Part shown: positions 45,601 through 55,640 of the stretch, piece after piece
Layout: the number at the start of each line of letters is the position of its first letter
How positions within the stretch are numbered: the first letter of the stretch is position 1
Assembly (NCBI GenBank): GCA_963575645.1
Contig: OY754466.1
Coordinates: forward strand, 15,168,001-15,232,000
Length of the DNA stretch: 64,000 nt
Reading direction: 5' to 3'
Origin: Xanthostigma xanthostigma
Taxonomy: Eukaryota > Arthropoda > Insecta > Raphidioptera > Raphidiidae
Position numbers and translations under genes: made by a program
Notes under the pieces: generated by a model
The model's database searches: none
Told to the model about the DNA's origin: nothing
What the model saw: the letters and a program-made list of their open reading frames with translations, nothing else

Positions 45601-48335
45601 TCGACAATCCATTTTTCTTCATCGTCTGCTAATACTTTAATCTCACACAAAATACATCAAAACGAAACATTTATGCCATCATCAAGACAACTTCCAATCA
45701 AAGATGATGAAGTCAGCAGCTCCGAGGAAGCTGCCGCTAAAGTCAGTTTATCCTCTCACATTACTGAAAATACGCAATCAGGTACCTAAATATAAAAAAA
45801 TTTCTAGAAATATAGAACCTTATCATCTAAAAAAATCTCAAACAAGTGTTACCATAATATACTCTTTATACGTATACCTTTCTAACACGGTAATACCAAT
45901 AGTTTTTCGAAATTCCAAATGTACTCGTTTTGGAAATAAAAGAACGGAATTACTTTGCGAGATGCGTTTTAAGGAAAATCACGAAAACTACATCTTTACA
46001 ATCTATTAAATAAAATTTAAAAAAAATGATGTTTGAAGATACCCGGTCTCGGTCTTTTGTAATATTATTTTTAATTTCAACAGAGACTCTGGTAGCTGAT
46101 GACAATCGTTTGACGAACGCTGGTTCAGAACCGTCGAAGACTACCTTTCGTCCACTAGACATATCCTGTTTAACATTACTTCCAGCGGAGAATGTCTACG
46201 AATCGGCTGCGAAACTTTTATTTTTGTCTGTCAAATGGGCAAGAACGATACCGTCTTTTTTACAGGTACGTACTCAGTTTATTAACTAGCGACCCGGTCC
46301 GGCTTCGTCCGGGGTTGTAGATCGCCTATTAAAGATAACGTGTTTAATTGGATAAGGATTTTTTTAGTGTTGCCAACCTATCTAACTAATGTTGCCAACA
46401 CAAAAACTATGTCAGTCAAAATGACTTCGCAAGTATTGCCAAGCAAGTAAACCATAATTATTTTGTTGCAAGTAGTCTTTCAATCTATGATATCTTCTAA
46501 GATATTCATTTCAATTGAAGGAGATTTATTTGGTTGATGAACAATAGAAATAATCTTTACCAAAGTATCGCTTGTGTCCAACGTTTCGAAAATTATATTT
46601 TCGAATCGTTGGTAACAAGCGATACTTTGGTAAAGCTTATTAATTCTATTGTTCCTCAACCAAATAAATCTCCTTCAATATATATTTTGGAACAAAACTT
46701 CTACTAATTCATTTCAATGTAGAGTGTGAAGATAGATTTAGATCTAAATTAAAAGCTTAAACTAACATGTTTAATTGGATAAGGATAAATACATAGTCAG
46801 TCAAAATAGCTTCACAAATAACTCATTATTTTTGATCAAATTTTTGAAAGGTCGAAATAATTGCGTTCTACTAAAGAGAACTGAGAAGTAAGCCAAAAAA
46901 CTGGTATTAACAAGATGTTCTGCTTACAGTTATCGTATAGAGATCAAAATATTTTATTAGAAGAATCATGGAGTGAACTTTTCATATTGACGGCGGCGCA
47001 ATGGGCTCTACCAGTCGACGAAAGTACGTATTTTTTATACAGTTGGGTGCTTTCCATTTACTCGACTCCCAACGTCTCTGGAGATGACTCAATTGTCGAC
47101 TCATGTCGATGTTAAGTGAGTTTTTGCATAACAATCCGGATAATTTGTTAACTTACTAACGTTTTTGGGTCGAGACTTGGAATTATCGCAATTCGTAACT
47201 AATCCAGTATCACCAGCCACCACTCTTTACGCTAACAGCTCAACTCGTCGCCTCAGCAAAGTTTTGCGTGAGTTGACTTATGTCGCTGAGAGTGGCGCAC
47301 TTTTGGCGACGCAGTAAATTCGTATCATTGAATGGAAAGCATCCAGTAAAAATCAATGTTATAATATTATTAAAATTATCTGTGTTTGTGCCATGATCAA
47401 ATATGATCACAGTCCGAATCGTGGACCCTACGCTCTCCTGTATTTTGGGATTTGACATGGGTGTTTTTAAGAAATCCTGACTAGAAGTTAAAAAGTAAGA
47501 AATTCACTTAGAACTGATCATTTCTAATTGTGGCTGAATTCGGACTTCGACTTGTTAGAAATAACACTAATTGACTGCGATGATGTTGAATGATTTTCAT
47601 TTTTCAGTAGGATCAACTTTATTTTTAATAATTGAAGCTTGTTTTACAGATACGTTAGTAAACAATGCCATTGCACCATCTTCGAGACATGCTGCTCTCG
47701 AGGGTGATGCCAGACGACTCAGAGAAACAATTGCAAGATTGACTATTCTTCGAGTTGACCACACAGAGTACGCTTGTTTAAAGGCTCTGGTTTTATTCAA
47801 AGCAGGTAACATTAATTTTTTTTCTAAAATCAAAATGGCAATTTCCATATGGTGATATATCTCTCTGAGCATATTTGTTATCCTCAAACAAGAAGGGTAT
47901 AAAAATGGCATTCTTCATCAAAAGCTTTTAATGGCTTCATATATATTTCTCCAGCTCATTGTTTCGAGTTTTGATATTTCATTTCCGACATCTAATGTTA
48001 TGTTACAAATGTGATGCTTACATAACACCATTTTTCCAGAATGTCACGGACTTTGTGAGCCAGGCCATGTGGAACTCCTGCAGGATCAAACCCACGTGAT
48101 GTTGAACGAATATTGTAACTCTAGTCGTTGTCCACCTATGGGTGCAGGAGATGCCAGTATTTCACCTGGAAGTGGAAACCATAAAGCAGCACGCTTTGGA
48201 AAATTGCTTCTTGCTTTGCCGTCTGTTAAAGCCATTTCGAGGAGGAGTTTAGAAGAACTTCTTTTTCGTAAAACAATTGGAGACGTTGCCATCGAGAGAT
48301 TGCTAGCTGATATGATTAAGGCTTCAGATGGATAA
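33683..48335 (+). CDS. NR2E-type orphan nuclear receptor (NR2E6/PNR-like)
   Basis: Eight coding exons join in frame to 500 codons plus stop: 33683-33810, 38199-38314, 43738-43992, 45506-45781, 46084-46265, 46930-47023, 47650-47805, 48040-48335. Every intron is GT-AG and all phases agree. The product is a ligand-regulated or orphan transcription factor acting in the nucleus. The DNA-binding domain has zinc ligands C13, C16, C30, C33 and C49, C55, C65, C68, P-box CDGCRG and a five-residue D-box; it continues with VQHERAPR to residue 90. Exon 3 is an Ala/His/Pro-rich hinge and exon 4 is Ser-rich. The ligand-binding domain (about 265-500) has the signature [18 protein letters not shown] and ends with AF-2 helix [12 protein letters not shown] (487-498). 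The P-box and [13 protein letters not shown] region look like the insect NR2E6 (PNR-related) group rather than tailless or dissatisfaction; subgroup from memory. ATG 33683 directly follows an acceptor-like TTTGTGTCAG, suggesting a non-coding first exon upstream. AATAAA lies at 48737. Confidence 0.9.
34087..35089. mobile_element. 1-kb palindromic (fold-back) DNA element
   Basis: The outer ends are CAGGGTATCCCATTAAGAAT and its complement (ending ACCCTG), with TA on both sides (34085-34086, 35090-35091). The arms are roughly 480 bp each and nearly identical in inverse orientation: the same 62-codon ORF appears on opposite strands at 34287-34099 and 34889-35077. The centre near 34590 is asymmetric by about 40 bp. 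It sits in intron 1 of the nuclear receptor. Confidence 0.85.
35232..35786. mobile_element. Element with 75-bp inverted ends
   Basis: CGCTAGGAAAGTATCTTTGA with the following CATCTCGTGTTTG and CTGGTTCAGC at left is mirrored at right (GCTGAACCAG, AACACGAGAGGGCGC, GATACTTTCCTAGCG). About 555 bp in all, no ORF. It lies in receptor intron 1. Confidence 0.65.
36136..36485 (-). mobile_element. Helitron-like element, copy without tRNA insert
   Basis: The plus strand begins CTAGCGATCCCGCCCGGTTT and ends TATTAGTATAGA followed by T. It is the same family as 29847-30452 and lacks the 290-bp tRNA-bearing segment. Confidence 0.65.
37425..38122. mobile_element. piggyBac-like MITE
   Basis: The inverted ends are GGAGGTTGAGCCGTT and AACGGATCAACCTCC, with TTAA immediately outside both (37421-37424 and 38123-38126). 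The TTAA duplication is the hallmark of piggyBac transposition. The 698-bp AT-rich interior is non-coding. It ends 76 bp before exon 2 of the nuclear receptor. Part of the interior (37797-37870) recurs inverted at about 43520-43600 in intron 2. Confidence 0.7.
38388..38717 (+). repeat. Dispersed repeat, inverted mate at 57.4 kb
   Basis: GTGAGTGAACAC...GATGTACTTGCATTCAATCT...GACGTTAACATGGGCGTACC...GTTCGATTGCAATTTTATTC is matched in reverse by 57433-57780. ORFs in it (38378-38587, 38477-38704) are chance. Confidence 0.7.
39048..39280. mobile_element. pogo/Tigger-like MITE
   Basis: The ends are CAGTATAATCTCTATAATCC and the complementary AGTGAGATTACACTG, with TA on both sides. 'AATCCGGCAC' recurs inside. 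233 bp, non-coding, in receptor intron 2. Confidence 0.75.
40070..40481. mobile_element. pogo/Tigger-like MITE
   Basis: The ends are CAGTAGAACCTCTATTATCC and CGGATAATCGGGGTTCTACTG (complementary), with TA duplicated (40068-40069, 40482-40483). 'ATCCGA' and 'ACCGAG' recur in the ends. At 39893 a separate CAGTAGAGTCCCGTTAATAC looks like the left end of another, truncated pogo-type element. Confidence 0.8.
40532..40596. repeat. Short hairpin
   Basis: ATGGTAGCTACGGAAATCAT pairs with the complementary AATTATTTCCATAGCTACCA across a short loop. Function unknown. Confidence 0.5.
41380..41465 (-). mobile_element. Helitron end next to a family B fragment
   Basis: The plus strand starts CTAGCGGTCCAGTCCGGCTT, a Helitron terminus in minus orientation. 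At 41436 AAATCTTCTTGGTTTCCGGG, the arm end of palindromic family B, follows. Confidence 0.45.
42278..42642. repeat. Palindromic element, family B, shorter copy
   Basis: The arms (GGTCCATTGGTATTACTACC at left; AATACCAATGGACCACGGCA at right) match 22203-22709. GTCTACCGCAGTTGTAGACG with AAACG follows in each arm. It lies in receptor intron 2. The small ORFs on both strands here are shadows of the palindrome. Confidence 0.65.
44388..44650. repeat. 263-bp near-perfect palindrome
   Basis: AATAACTGAAATGTAGAGAA at 44388 and its complement ending 44650 enclose arms of about 115-119 bp around a 30-bp centre. It lies in receptor intron 3. A diffuse hAT-like end (CAGAGGTCCACAAACTTTTT) is at about 44057. 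Confidence 0.75.
45098..45185 (-). mobile_element. 3' end of a non-LTR retrotransposon
   Basis: On the minus strand the sequence reads ...CCCAGCAATAAATGTTTACT then CTATTCTATTCTATT, an end plus pentanucleotide tail typical of 5'-truncated LINEs. It is in receptor intron 3. Confidence 0.45.
46286..46360 (-). mobile_element. Helitron end in receptor intron 5
   Basis: CTAGCGACCCGGTCCGGCTT begins 20 bp after the donor of exon 5. The other end was not located. Confidence 0.45.
46513..46682. repeat. Palindromic element, family A, second copy
   Basis: It has the same arms as 17191-17350 (TTGAAGGAGATTTATTTGG; ACCAAAGTATCGCTTG). The centre is CCAACGTTTCGAAAATTATA. It is in receptor intron 5. Confidence 0.7.
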
Positions 48336-48954
48336 TTTACTGGAGATGCGATTCGAACGAAAATTTCCTGGGCAATGCTTTGACTTCATTATGAGTCTAG
48401 GGGAAAATTGCAATTACCTTTTACGAAAAGTGTGTTCAAATAGTGGGCAGACGATTGATTGAGACGAATTAGTTGAAAATTCCTCGGATCTTGTCATGAC
48501 TTTTAATTTCGGGAAATTTCGAGAAAAATCGTAAATGTTTTCATTAAGTAGCTATTCGTAAAATTAAGGTTTCGGTTCGACAATTGAATGAAAATGTAAA
48601 TTGAGATTTTCTTGGATCATTCTACGAATTTCGAATAATTTGGAAGAAAACATGTGTAGTATTCATCAAGGAATTACTGACTAAAATAACCAAGATTTTG
48701 GATGAATAATATTCGGAACAATGTTCACATCTATTAAATAAAATCAAAAATGGAGTACTGGTTGCTGTAATTAATTTTTCGGATAGTATTTATTTTCAAA
48801 TGAAAATTTCTCAGATTACGTCATGAAATTACATCAGAGATTCACTTTTGAGTCATGATTACGAACTTGGAATTAGACAGTTGTAAATGAAGTACAAGTA
48901 ACCGATGCAAATAAGGTAAATACGAGTTTTCAAATAATATTTTTATTTACTTAT

Positions 48955-49615
48955 TGACGTGATAACGTCTTATAAATTGATGAATCACCAATCTTATAAA
49001 TTGATAAAACACCGTCTGCATGCACGAAAAAGTGTAACGGTCGTAACGTTCCTAACGTTCGTAACGCGTAACGTTCCGCCTGACCCTGTGCGTGCTTTTT
49101 GCTAATTTCTCGCTCAATTTAAATCAGATCGGTTTGAAACCAGTCTTAAACGAAAGAGGAGAACATTTTACATAGATTTCGTATAACAGAATTTGCCTAA
49201 ACAGTTTTTTTTATACAAATTTATATAGAAAAATAGCTGTATAAAATATAAATGCAATGTTGTCTAATGCATGGCGCGACGCGGTCGGTCGTCTTTGTTT
49301 GCCGTACATGGAAATTAGAATATAACGTATGTCTTGTCTTAACATGAAAACGGCTGCATTTCTAATGTTTAATTCAATTTTTTGACATTAGTATTTTGTG
49401 AAATGCAACGCCTTCTAAGTTAAGTATTGGAATAACTAATTATTATTAGAACATAATACTTTGACAGTTGCAAACGTCACTTTTGACATTTCTTATCATT
49501 CCGACACCAAGGATAAGCGGATTGAAACCAAATTTTGGGAGGTTTAGGTTATGTGTTACGGAATACGTTATCACGTAAAACTATCGTCCGTAAACCGACT
49601 TTACAGAGAACCAAT
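48955..49615 (+). repeat. Dispersed repeat family D, shorter copy
   Basis: It matches 24120-24710 then 25055-25125 without the intervening 345 bp (junction near GGGAGG|TTTAGG at 49543). It lies 0.6 kb downstream of the nuclear receptor stop codon. Confidence 0.7.
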
Positions 49616-49619
49616 TTTT

Positions 49620-50433
49620 TTATTAACGAAATGATTGTTATCTTTTTTGTGCTGAGCATAATCAGGTACCTATCATGCTTCTATTTTCAATTTTTCATTA
49701 AATATTCTGAATTATATTGGAAATGTGAATTTTCGTTTAGAGGAACGGTTTTATTTAGTCAATGGAAACGGAAAAATTAAAATTAAATTTCAAATTCAAT
49801 ATTGCATTATAATATTAATATTATTTTCGGTGCATACAAAAATGGTTATATAAATGCATATACAGTAATATTTTTAATTAAGTATTAATTGATGTAAATT
49901 GTAAATATTATATATAAAGTATTTATGTAAAGAAATAAACGGACTATTATCAAGGAAGAAACCAATGCTGAAAAATAAATAATGGTATTATTATTTATGA
50001 CAGACTGACTGAATTACCAATTGTTTTGTCCAACTTAATTTTTTTTTAATTTCATTCAAGGCCCTCGTTCACAAGGGTTTATTTTCATTTTAATAATAAA
50101 ATGAAAACTGATATTTTTATCATATCTCGCAAATTATAACCGATAGGCGATAACGACTTTCTACAATGCAGTTCTAACTTGAGAACTGAGGGTTTGTAAT
50201 TTCGACCCTTTTCAAATTCGTGCTAAAGAATTTGAAAGTAGTCGAAACTATTAACTGTATTTTTTCAATATCAATTGGCATTTTAGTTTTCGAATTTGGA
50301 ATCAAATTTAAAATCAAAACAATTACCTCGGAATCGAACTCCTTCAAGCAGATATTCAAATTGTACGCTCGCTCGCATAAATCGACACCTTCTGTAAAAT
50401 ATAAAATTGACGATTAAATTTATAGTATCGCTT
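49620..50433. other. No gene recognised
   Basis: AT-rich. A short inverted repeat (TTTCAAATTC / GAATTTGAAA, 50210-50240) is flanked by TTCGACC and GTCGAAAC. No coding evidence. Confidence 0.4.
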
Positions 50434-50987
50434 AAATATACCAAGATCCAAGGCCCGCCAGACCTTCCTCATTTCAGTACTGCTAAGATTTTATCAATAA
50501 ATGTACAATATTTAGTTACGAACGTATGCCAATTAACTAGCTTGAAAGCGGGGACTTTTAGAGATAACATGTTCTTAAGGTGCATAAAACACGTGCTTAC
50601 CTACGTATGCAATGATATTAAGAATGCATATGTGTGCGAGTGAGAGCATTAGATCGTTATTTTTATTTGATAGCTTCATTAATTAAACACACACACAGAG
50701 TAGTCCATGAGTTTGAGAGAGAAAAACTCCATGGAAACAAATAAACAACCTACATTTCATGAAGCTGTCAAGCAAAAAAAAACATCTAATGCTCTCACTT
50801 GCATAATACCATTGCGTACGTAGGTAAGCACGTGTTTAATGTACAGCTGTTATGTCTAAAAGGCTCCCGCTTACAAGCTAGCAAATTGGCATACGTTTTT
50901 AACTAAATATTGTACATGTACTGATTAAAGCGTAGTAGTACTGAAATAACGTAGGTAAGGCGGGTCTGGGATCTTGGTCTATTAAAC
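50434..50987. repeat. 550-bp fold-back element
   Basis: Arms begin TATACCAAGATCCAAGGCCC and end with the matching complement (GGCGGGTCTGGGATCTTGGT). Pairing continues inward through CACGTGCTTACCTACGTA / TACGTAGGTAAGCACGTG and GAGAGCATTAGA / TCTAATGCTCTC to a centre near 50710. Divergence of the arms is modest. It encodes nothing recognisable. Confidence 0.7.
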
Positions 50988-51432
50988 GTTTTCATTAAAT
51001 TAATTTTCAGTTATTTCCTTTAACAAACGAAACTACTGGGTATTATTATTTTTTTATTTTTCGTAAGGTAAACGATGGAAATGAGTCGTTTATTAATTAT
51101 TACATCCTTGTTCCTTGTTTTCTTATAGAAGCAAAAGAGCTCTATTGTTGAAGGTCTATAATCTATAATTTCTCTTTTCCTTGTTTCCTTTATCAATTTA
51201 ACCCATTTTATCAGTATGTACCTTTGTCCAGTTTTTCAGAAACCACCACAATTCTGGCGTGACTAACAGAGCTTGTCAGCTTGATGGCAACAGTATCGAC
51301 AAAAATACTATAAAGGTTAGTGTTTTTAATCTATTTTCGAAATAAACTGTGTCCCTCCCCCAGCAAAAAAAGTATTTTAATACCACGAATATCGAATTTG
51401 CATTTTCAATTTGAAAGATTACAATCATAATG

Positions 51433-52235
51433 TATGCTGATGATATTACACGTTAATAGCAGCATCTTCCTATTATGAAGCAGAACAGAAAATAAAGTGT
51501 GTGATCGAGCAATTCTCAAATTGGTGCCTGAATAACCAACTAATAGTAAATATAGACAAAACAAATTATATAACATTCAAAATAAAAGACAATGTAAATA
51601 CAGACCGACCTTTTTTAATAGGAGACATAAAAAAACGTAACGAGATAAAATTTTTAGGACTACAGATAGACAGTAAATTAAAATGGACTGACCACATAAC
51701 GGCACTCTGCAAAAGACTTAATAGACAATACTACATTTTAAAAATACAGAAATCATATTTTAATCTAAATAACGTAATGGTAATATATTATGCTTTTACA
51801 CATAGTTTGTTAAAATACGGAATAATAAACTGGGGTAGGTCCGCGGATGTGGATAGAGTCTTCAAAATTCAAAAAAAAATTATACGACTTATATTCAGTC
51901 TGCATTACAGACAGTCATGTCGGGGCAAATTTAAAGAAAATAAAATTATGACTTTATATGGCATTTATGCCTACGAAGTTTTAAAACATATGTGTGCACT
52001 GGGTTATTTTAACAAACCAACTGAGAAAGAAAAGCATTACGACACAAGAAACAATACTACTATTATTCCTCATAGAACAACTTTCTTTGAGAAAGGTCCG
52101 GTATACACTGGAGTAAAACTTTATGAACATTTGCCAATTAACATAAAATATGAAAAAAATTGCAAAAAATTTAATAACTTATTAAAGCAGTACATAATAA
52201 CGAAAGAACCGTATAACATACATGAATTATTATAA
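51433..52235 (+). pseudogene. Non-LTR retrotransposon reverse transcriptase, 5'-truncated
   Basis: The catalytic YADD motif is at 51433-51444 (frame 1). A -1 frameshift near 51451 shifts into the long ORF (51501-52235, about 244 codons), which has the usual sequence after the RT fingers and palm: NQLIVNIDKTNYITF, then FLGLQIDSKLKWTDHI and LKYGIINWG. This is the C-terminal half of a LINE RT, of Jockey/CR1-like appearance. Everything upstream of YADD is missing or unrecognisable, so the copy is dead. The 3' side ends in a (TTA)n tail. Confidence 0.8.
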
Positions 52236-52309
52236 AATTATGTAAAGGTATAATTATTTGTAATGTAACTTAACTGACGATTGTATCCTACTGGGCTATA
52301 CAATAAATC

Positions 52310-52310
52310 C

Positions 52311-52342
<32 letters not shown>
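52310..52342 (+). repeat. (TTA)n LINE tail
   Basis: A run of about ten TTA/ATT units directly follows CAATAAATCC. It is the simple-repeat tail of the LINE above. Confidence 0.8.
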
Positions 52343-52343
52343 T

Positions 52344-52500
52344 CCATTAAAAACTGCTTTCGGAATAGCTATAAACAAAGCCCCCCAGGAACTTAAGATA
52401 GCTGGTATTCTTTTAGAAATACCGTATTTTTCGCACCGACAGCTGTATGTGGCTTGCTCACAAGATCAGGGTAGAGCGAGATTGTCGTTATGCGCTCTTT
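52344..52500 (+). pseudogene. Helitron helicase (PIF1-like) C-terminal remnant
   Basis: The translation reads PLKTAFGIAINKAPQE then LKIAGILLEIPYFSHRQLYVACS. This corresponds to the end of the Helitron PIF1-type helicase (family pattern AMTINKAQGQTL...FSHGQLYVACSR). The G of the conserved QGQ motif is lost, and only this short piece remains. It shows that autonomous Helitrons existed in this lineage, consistent with the many non-autonomous ends in the window. Confidence 0.7.
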
Positions 52501-52739
52501 GGTCTAGGCTTTCGCATCAGATAAATTGTATTTCAGTTTATGTTAAAGAAATAATAATATTAAACTTGTATTGCAAAAATTAACACTTATTGAATTTAAA
52601 TTAAATCAAGTAGCTCTAATTATTACACTCCTGCCTCTTTAACATGAAACAAAGTTCCTATCGCTATATAATAAAATTAGTATTCGGTGCTAATTTCAAT
52701 TAGTCACTAAATAATAAATTTCGCATTTGGCATTTAGGC

Positions 52740-53175
52740 GCCCCTTGCCCTCTGACTAGTGCCGCCCTGGGGCAGCGAGAAAAATGCCATCCCGTTACCT
52801 AAATCCTACATAAAATGGAGTAAAGGTTCGGTATACAATTTTCAAATAAATAAAATGATTAATTTATGTCAAAAGTCGTTTTTTTACTAATGGGATACTT
52901 AGGCAAAAAACATTCTTTTTCGTATTAAAAATCATAAAATGACAAACAAAATGAGATATTTTCAGAGGCAAACGCGTCTGACTGGAAAAAAAATTATTTA
53001 TAATTTCAACACGATCAAACTTCCTGAAGAATTTTCTGTAACGCGAAATATTTTTTTCTCACGTTCCAAATTTTACCGCCCTTGAAAATTTGCCGCCCTG
53101 AGCACTAGCCCCTACTGTCCCTAGTGTAAATCCAGCGCTGCCTCTGACGGCTTCTCTTTGTCTATCCCAGGGCCG
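52740..53175. other. Decayed element with 'GCCGCCCTG' segments
   Basis: TAGTGCCGCCCTGGGGCAGC near 52755 and TTGCCGCCCTGAGCACTAGC near 53090 resemble each other and the ends of the hAT-like element at 60742. Probably an old hAT-type insertion. Confidence 0.35.
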
Positions 53176-53474
53176 GCGTTGCTCACATGTATCGAATCCA
53201 CAAAATCTTTATGTTTTTGCAAAAGATGGTACATAAACGAAAAAACGTTGTATATAAGGCTGTCTTAAATGGAGTCTTGGTTGAATTTACGTATTTTTTA
53301 TTCAATTATATCAATTTTACACACTGATTCCACGCGAATAAAGCCGCGGGTAAAAACGAGTATGAAATAATATTAAAATTATTGAAGTTTGTTTCGGGTC
53401 GTCACCGCGGCCAGAAATCATTTAACAAGAGCAGATGTATTATAGGAGGTAGGACAAAAAAGTTTTATGCTTAC

Positions 53475-54774
53475 GATCATGTGGCTTGCAATGTGTGACA
53501 GCAGGAACAACGATGTCCTTTATTCCAGGATGGCTGTCGTTAATAATATGGTCGTAGTCGATATCGGTTCCGTCGGAAGTTAACTGAAAAAGAAAACGAC
53601 CTTGATTACGACGACTCTATTTACAATGAGCGAAACGCTGACATTCTCAATTCCGCCTGGACGAAACCGGGTGGAACAGTTAATTTTGTATAAACACTTA
53701 CCCAGTGAGCCTCTCTCAAGAGACATTTCATATAACACTAAAAAAGAAATATTTTGTTAAAAAATTATAAAATACGATAATTTACAAAATGAGAAAAATC
53801 GTAATATTTTTATTGAAGATTCACTTTTATTGAAGTGACCTTCATTTTTCTCGATATAAAAAATGTAAATTACGAATTAAATTCTTATAGCAATAACGAC
53901 ACTAAATGGGATCAAATAATACGGTGTCTACTTAATCTTTAAGTATTTTATTTTAAACTTGCCTTCAAATCCACGGGACTATTTTTTTCTAGGTCATATT
54001 TTTCATGATCATCTAGAATACAAAAAAATATTTGTTAAAAATAATGATTGTTGTAAAAAGTAAGTGCCAACAGAAATTTCTTGAATAAACAAGAAAGTTA
54101 GAAGCCTCTTACTGACCTGCCAGTTGCCACTGGTAGCTAAAGAGGTTGAAGGGTCTAAGCCCACCGCAAAGTAGCGTCCAGACCCACCAAATTTTAAACT
54201 AGCAAGTAAAATACTTTTAATGGAACCCTTAATGTGCAATTTACCTTCCGAAATATGTAACTCTTTTGTACAAACATCGTGAATTGGTTTGACTATGTCC
54301 TCAATCACGTCAGGAGGTGGCCACTAAAATAAAAAAGAAAGAAGCAAGTTTATAATAATTATTAGCTTTCGGATCAGGAGTCATCCGGGTAGATTTTGGT
54401 TTGGAGACGAAATAATCAAGGCAATCGAATCTCACTTTAAAATTCAGCCAATATAATATTCCAGATATGTTCTGAAATCTCATCAGCGTTTTACTCGAAA
54501 CGAAATATAGGCTTTTAAAAATTGAAAGAATTATCAAATCGATTCAGTAGTTTCAGAGAAAAGCTAAAATATTTAGTTTTTTCAAGCAAATTAATTTAGA
54601 AACAAGAAGAGCCATTTTGAACTATTATAATGTCAGTTATTTTTCTTTTCGATAACAAAAAAATTCAGATTTAACCGATCTTTCGTCGGTGGCATTAAAA
54701 AAACTTACATTTTCCACAGCACTAGTAACTCGAAAAACTAACCAAATAATAGACAACAACGTCTTTGAAAACAT
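53475..54774 (-). CDS. Odorant-binding protein, last exon not found
   Basis: Five minus-strand exons join in frame: 54774-54709, 54323-54245, 54012-53963, 53737-53702, 53583-53475. The product is a small secreted carrier of hydrophobic odorants (PBP/GOBP family). Exon 1 encodes a signal peptide (MFSKTLLSIIWLVFRVTSAV) and exon 2 starts WPPPDVIEDIVKPIHDVC, with cysteine 1. Then come CYMKC (C2-X3-C3) and THC (C4). Spacings of 25, 3 and 38 residues between C1-C4 fit classic six-cysteine OBPs. Exon 3 ends at a GC donor (AAG|GCAAGT); all other introns are GT-AG. Exon 5 ends at a donor C|GTAAGC. C5 and C6 must lie in a further exon that I could not find; reading through instead gives a stop after about 11 residues and only four cysteines. 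Confidence 0.85.
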
Positions 54775-54840
54775 CTTGATTCTAAAATATGAACTTTAAC
54801 AATACAAAACAGATCGATAACAATGCAAAGAAAATGTTTT

Positions 54841-54856
54841 CTTTTATATATAAATA
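54841..54856 (-). promoter_or_regulatory. TATA box of the odorant-binding protein gene
   Basis: The minus strand reads CTATTTATATATAAAAG about 70 bp upstream of the ATG at 54774, leaving roughly 40 bp of 5' UTR. Confidence 0.6.
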
Positions 54857-55074
54857 GGGAAACACTAATTAAGAATGTCATCCTCTTAATTGCAGACATG
54901 TTTTACGGTAATTAATAACATTTTCCTTTCTTACAATGACAATGTAATTGACAATTGCATGTAAAATTTAATAGGTGCAGTACTGATAAGTATTAAAAAA
55001 TTGCATGTGTGATGAATTAATTTCTAATAATTATGTTGTTGTGTCGAAAATGCAATATTTATTTATATAATTGA

Positions 55075-55345
55075 CTAGTCTTCACCCGCGGCTTCGCTTG
55101 CGTAAATATCGCTTTTGGCAGGAACCTTAACATAATACTACTAGTATATTCCGTTTATAAGAGGCAACTTGGTCGGCATATAGATTATGAAACAATTTTT
55201 GGAAGCTTTTTCTATATTTAGCAATTACCAACAGTTTGTATATTTCACTAGTTTTTGCCCGCGGCTTCGTTTGTGCCAAGTTTGATGTTGATAGATCAGT
55301 CAGTCAGTTAGTCACGGTTTACTTTTATATATTATATACAGATGA
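55075..55345 (-). mobile_element. Two Helitron-type ends
   Basis: CTAGTCTTCACCCGCGGCTT (55076) and CTAGTTTTTGCCCGCGGCTT (55249) are minus-oriented Helitron termini. The second is followed by CAGTCAGTCAGTTAGTCACG, the opposite terminal motif of this group, so it is a very short copy. Confidence 0.45.
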
Positions 55346-55375
55346 TGACTTTTTAGAACTTTTTTGTTGTTCAAG

Positions 55376-55640
55376 TGTAATAAATTTCAAAATTGATGGC
55401 ATTCACGTAATCAACGTCCCGACAAACCTTGAAAGTGGCAACCGTGTGGATTTTTAGCCTATTTACCCATGTTCAACCTCTGAAGGGGTTGTTTTTGAAA
55501 AAGCACGAAACACGTGTTTATTTATTTGTTGACAGGAGTAATCCTGCTCATTTTCGAATTGATACATCTCTATCTTATATGATTTGTCTATGCAAATTTT
55601 GAACCCCCATTACACTCTTTTATTAGGGGTTGAATTCCTA
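55376..55640 (+). repeat. Direct repeat, copy 1
   Basis: This matches 56391-56650 (GGCATTCACGTAATCAACGT; GAAAAAGCACGAAAC; ACAGGAGTAATCCTG; ATGCAAATTTTGAA). No coding potential. Confidence 0.65.
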
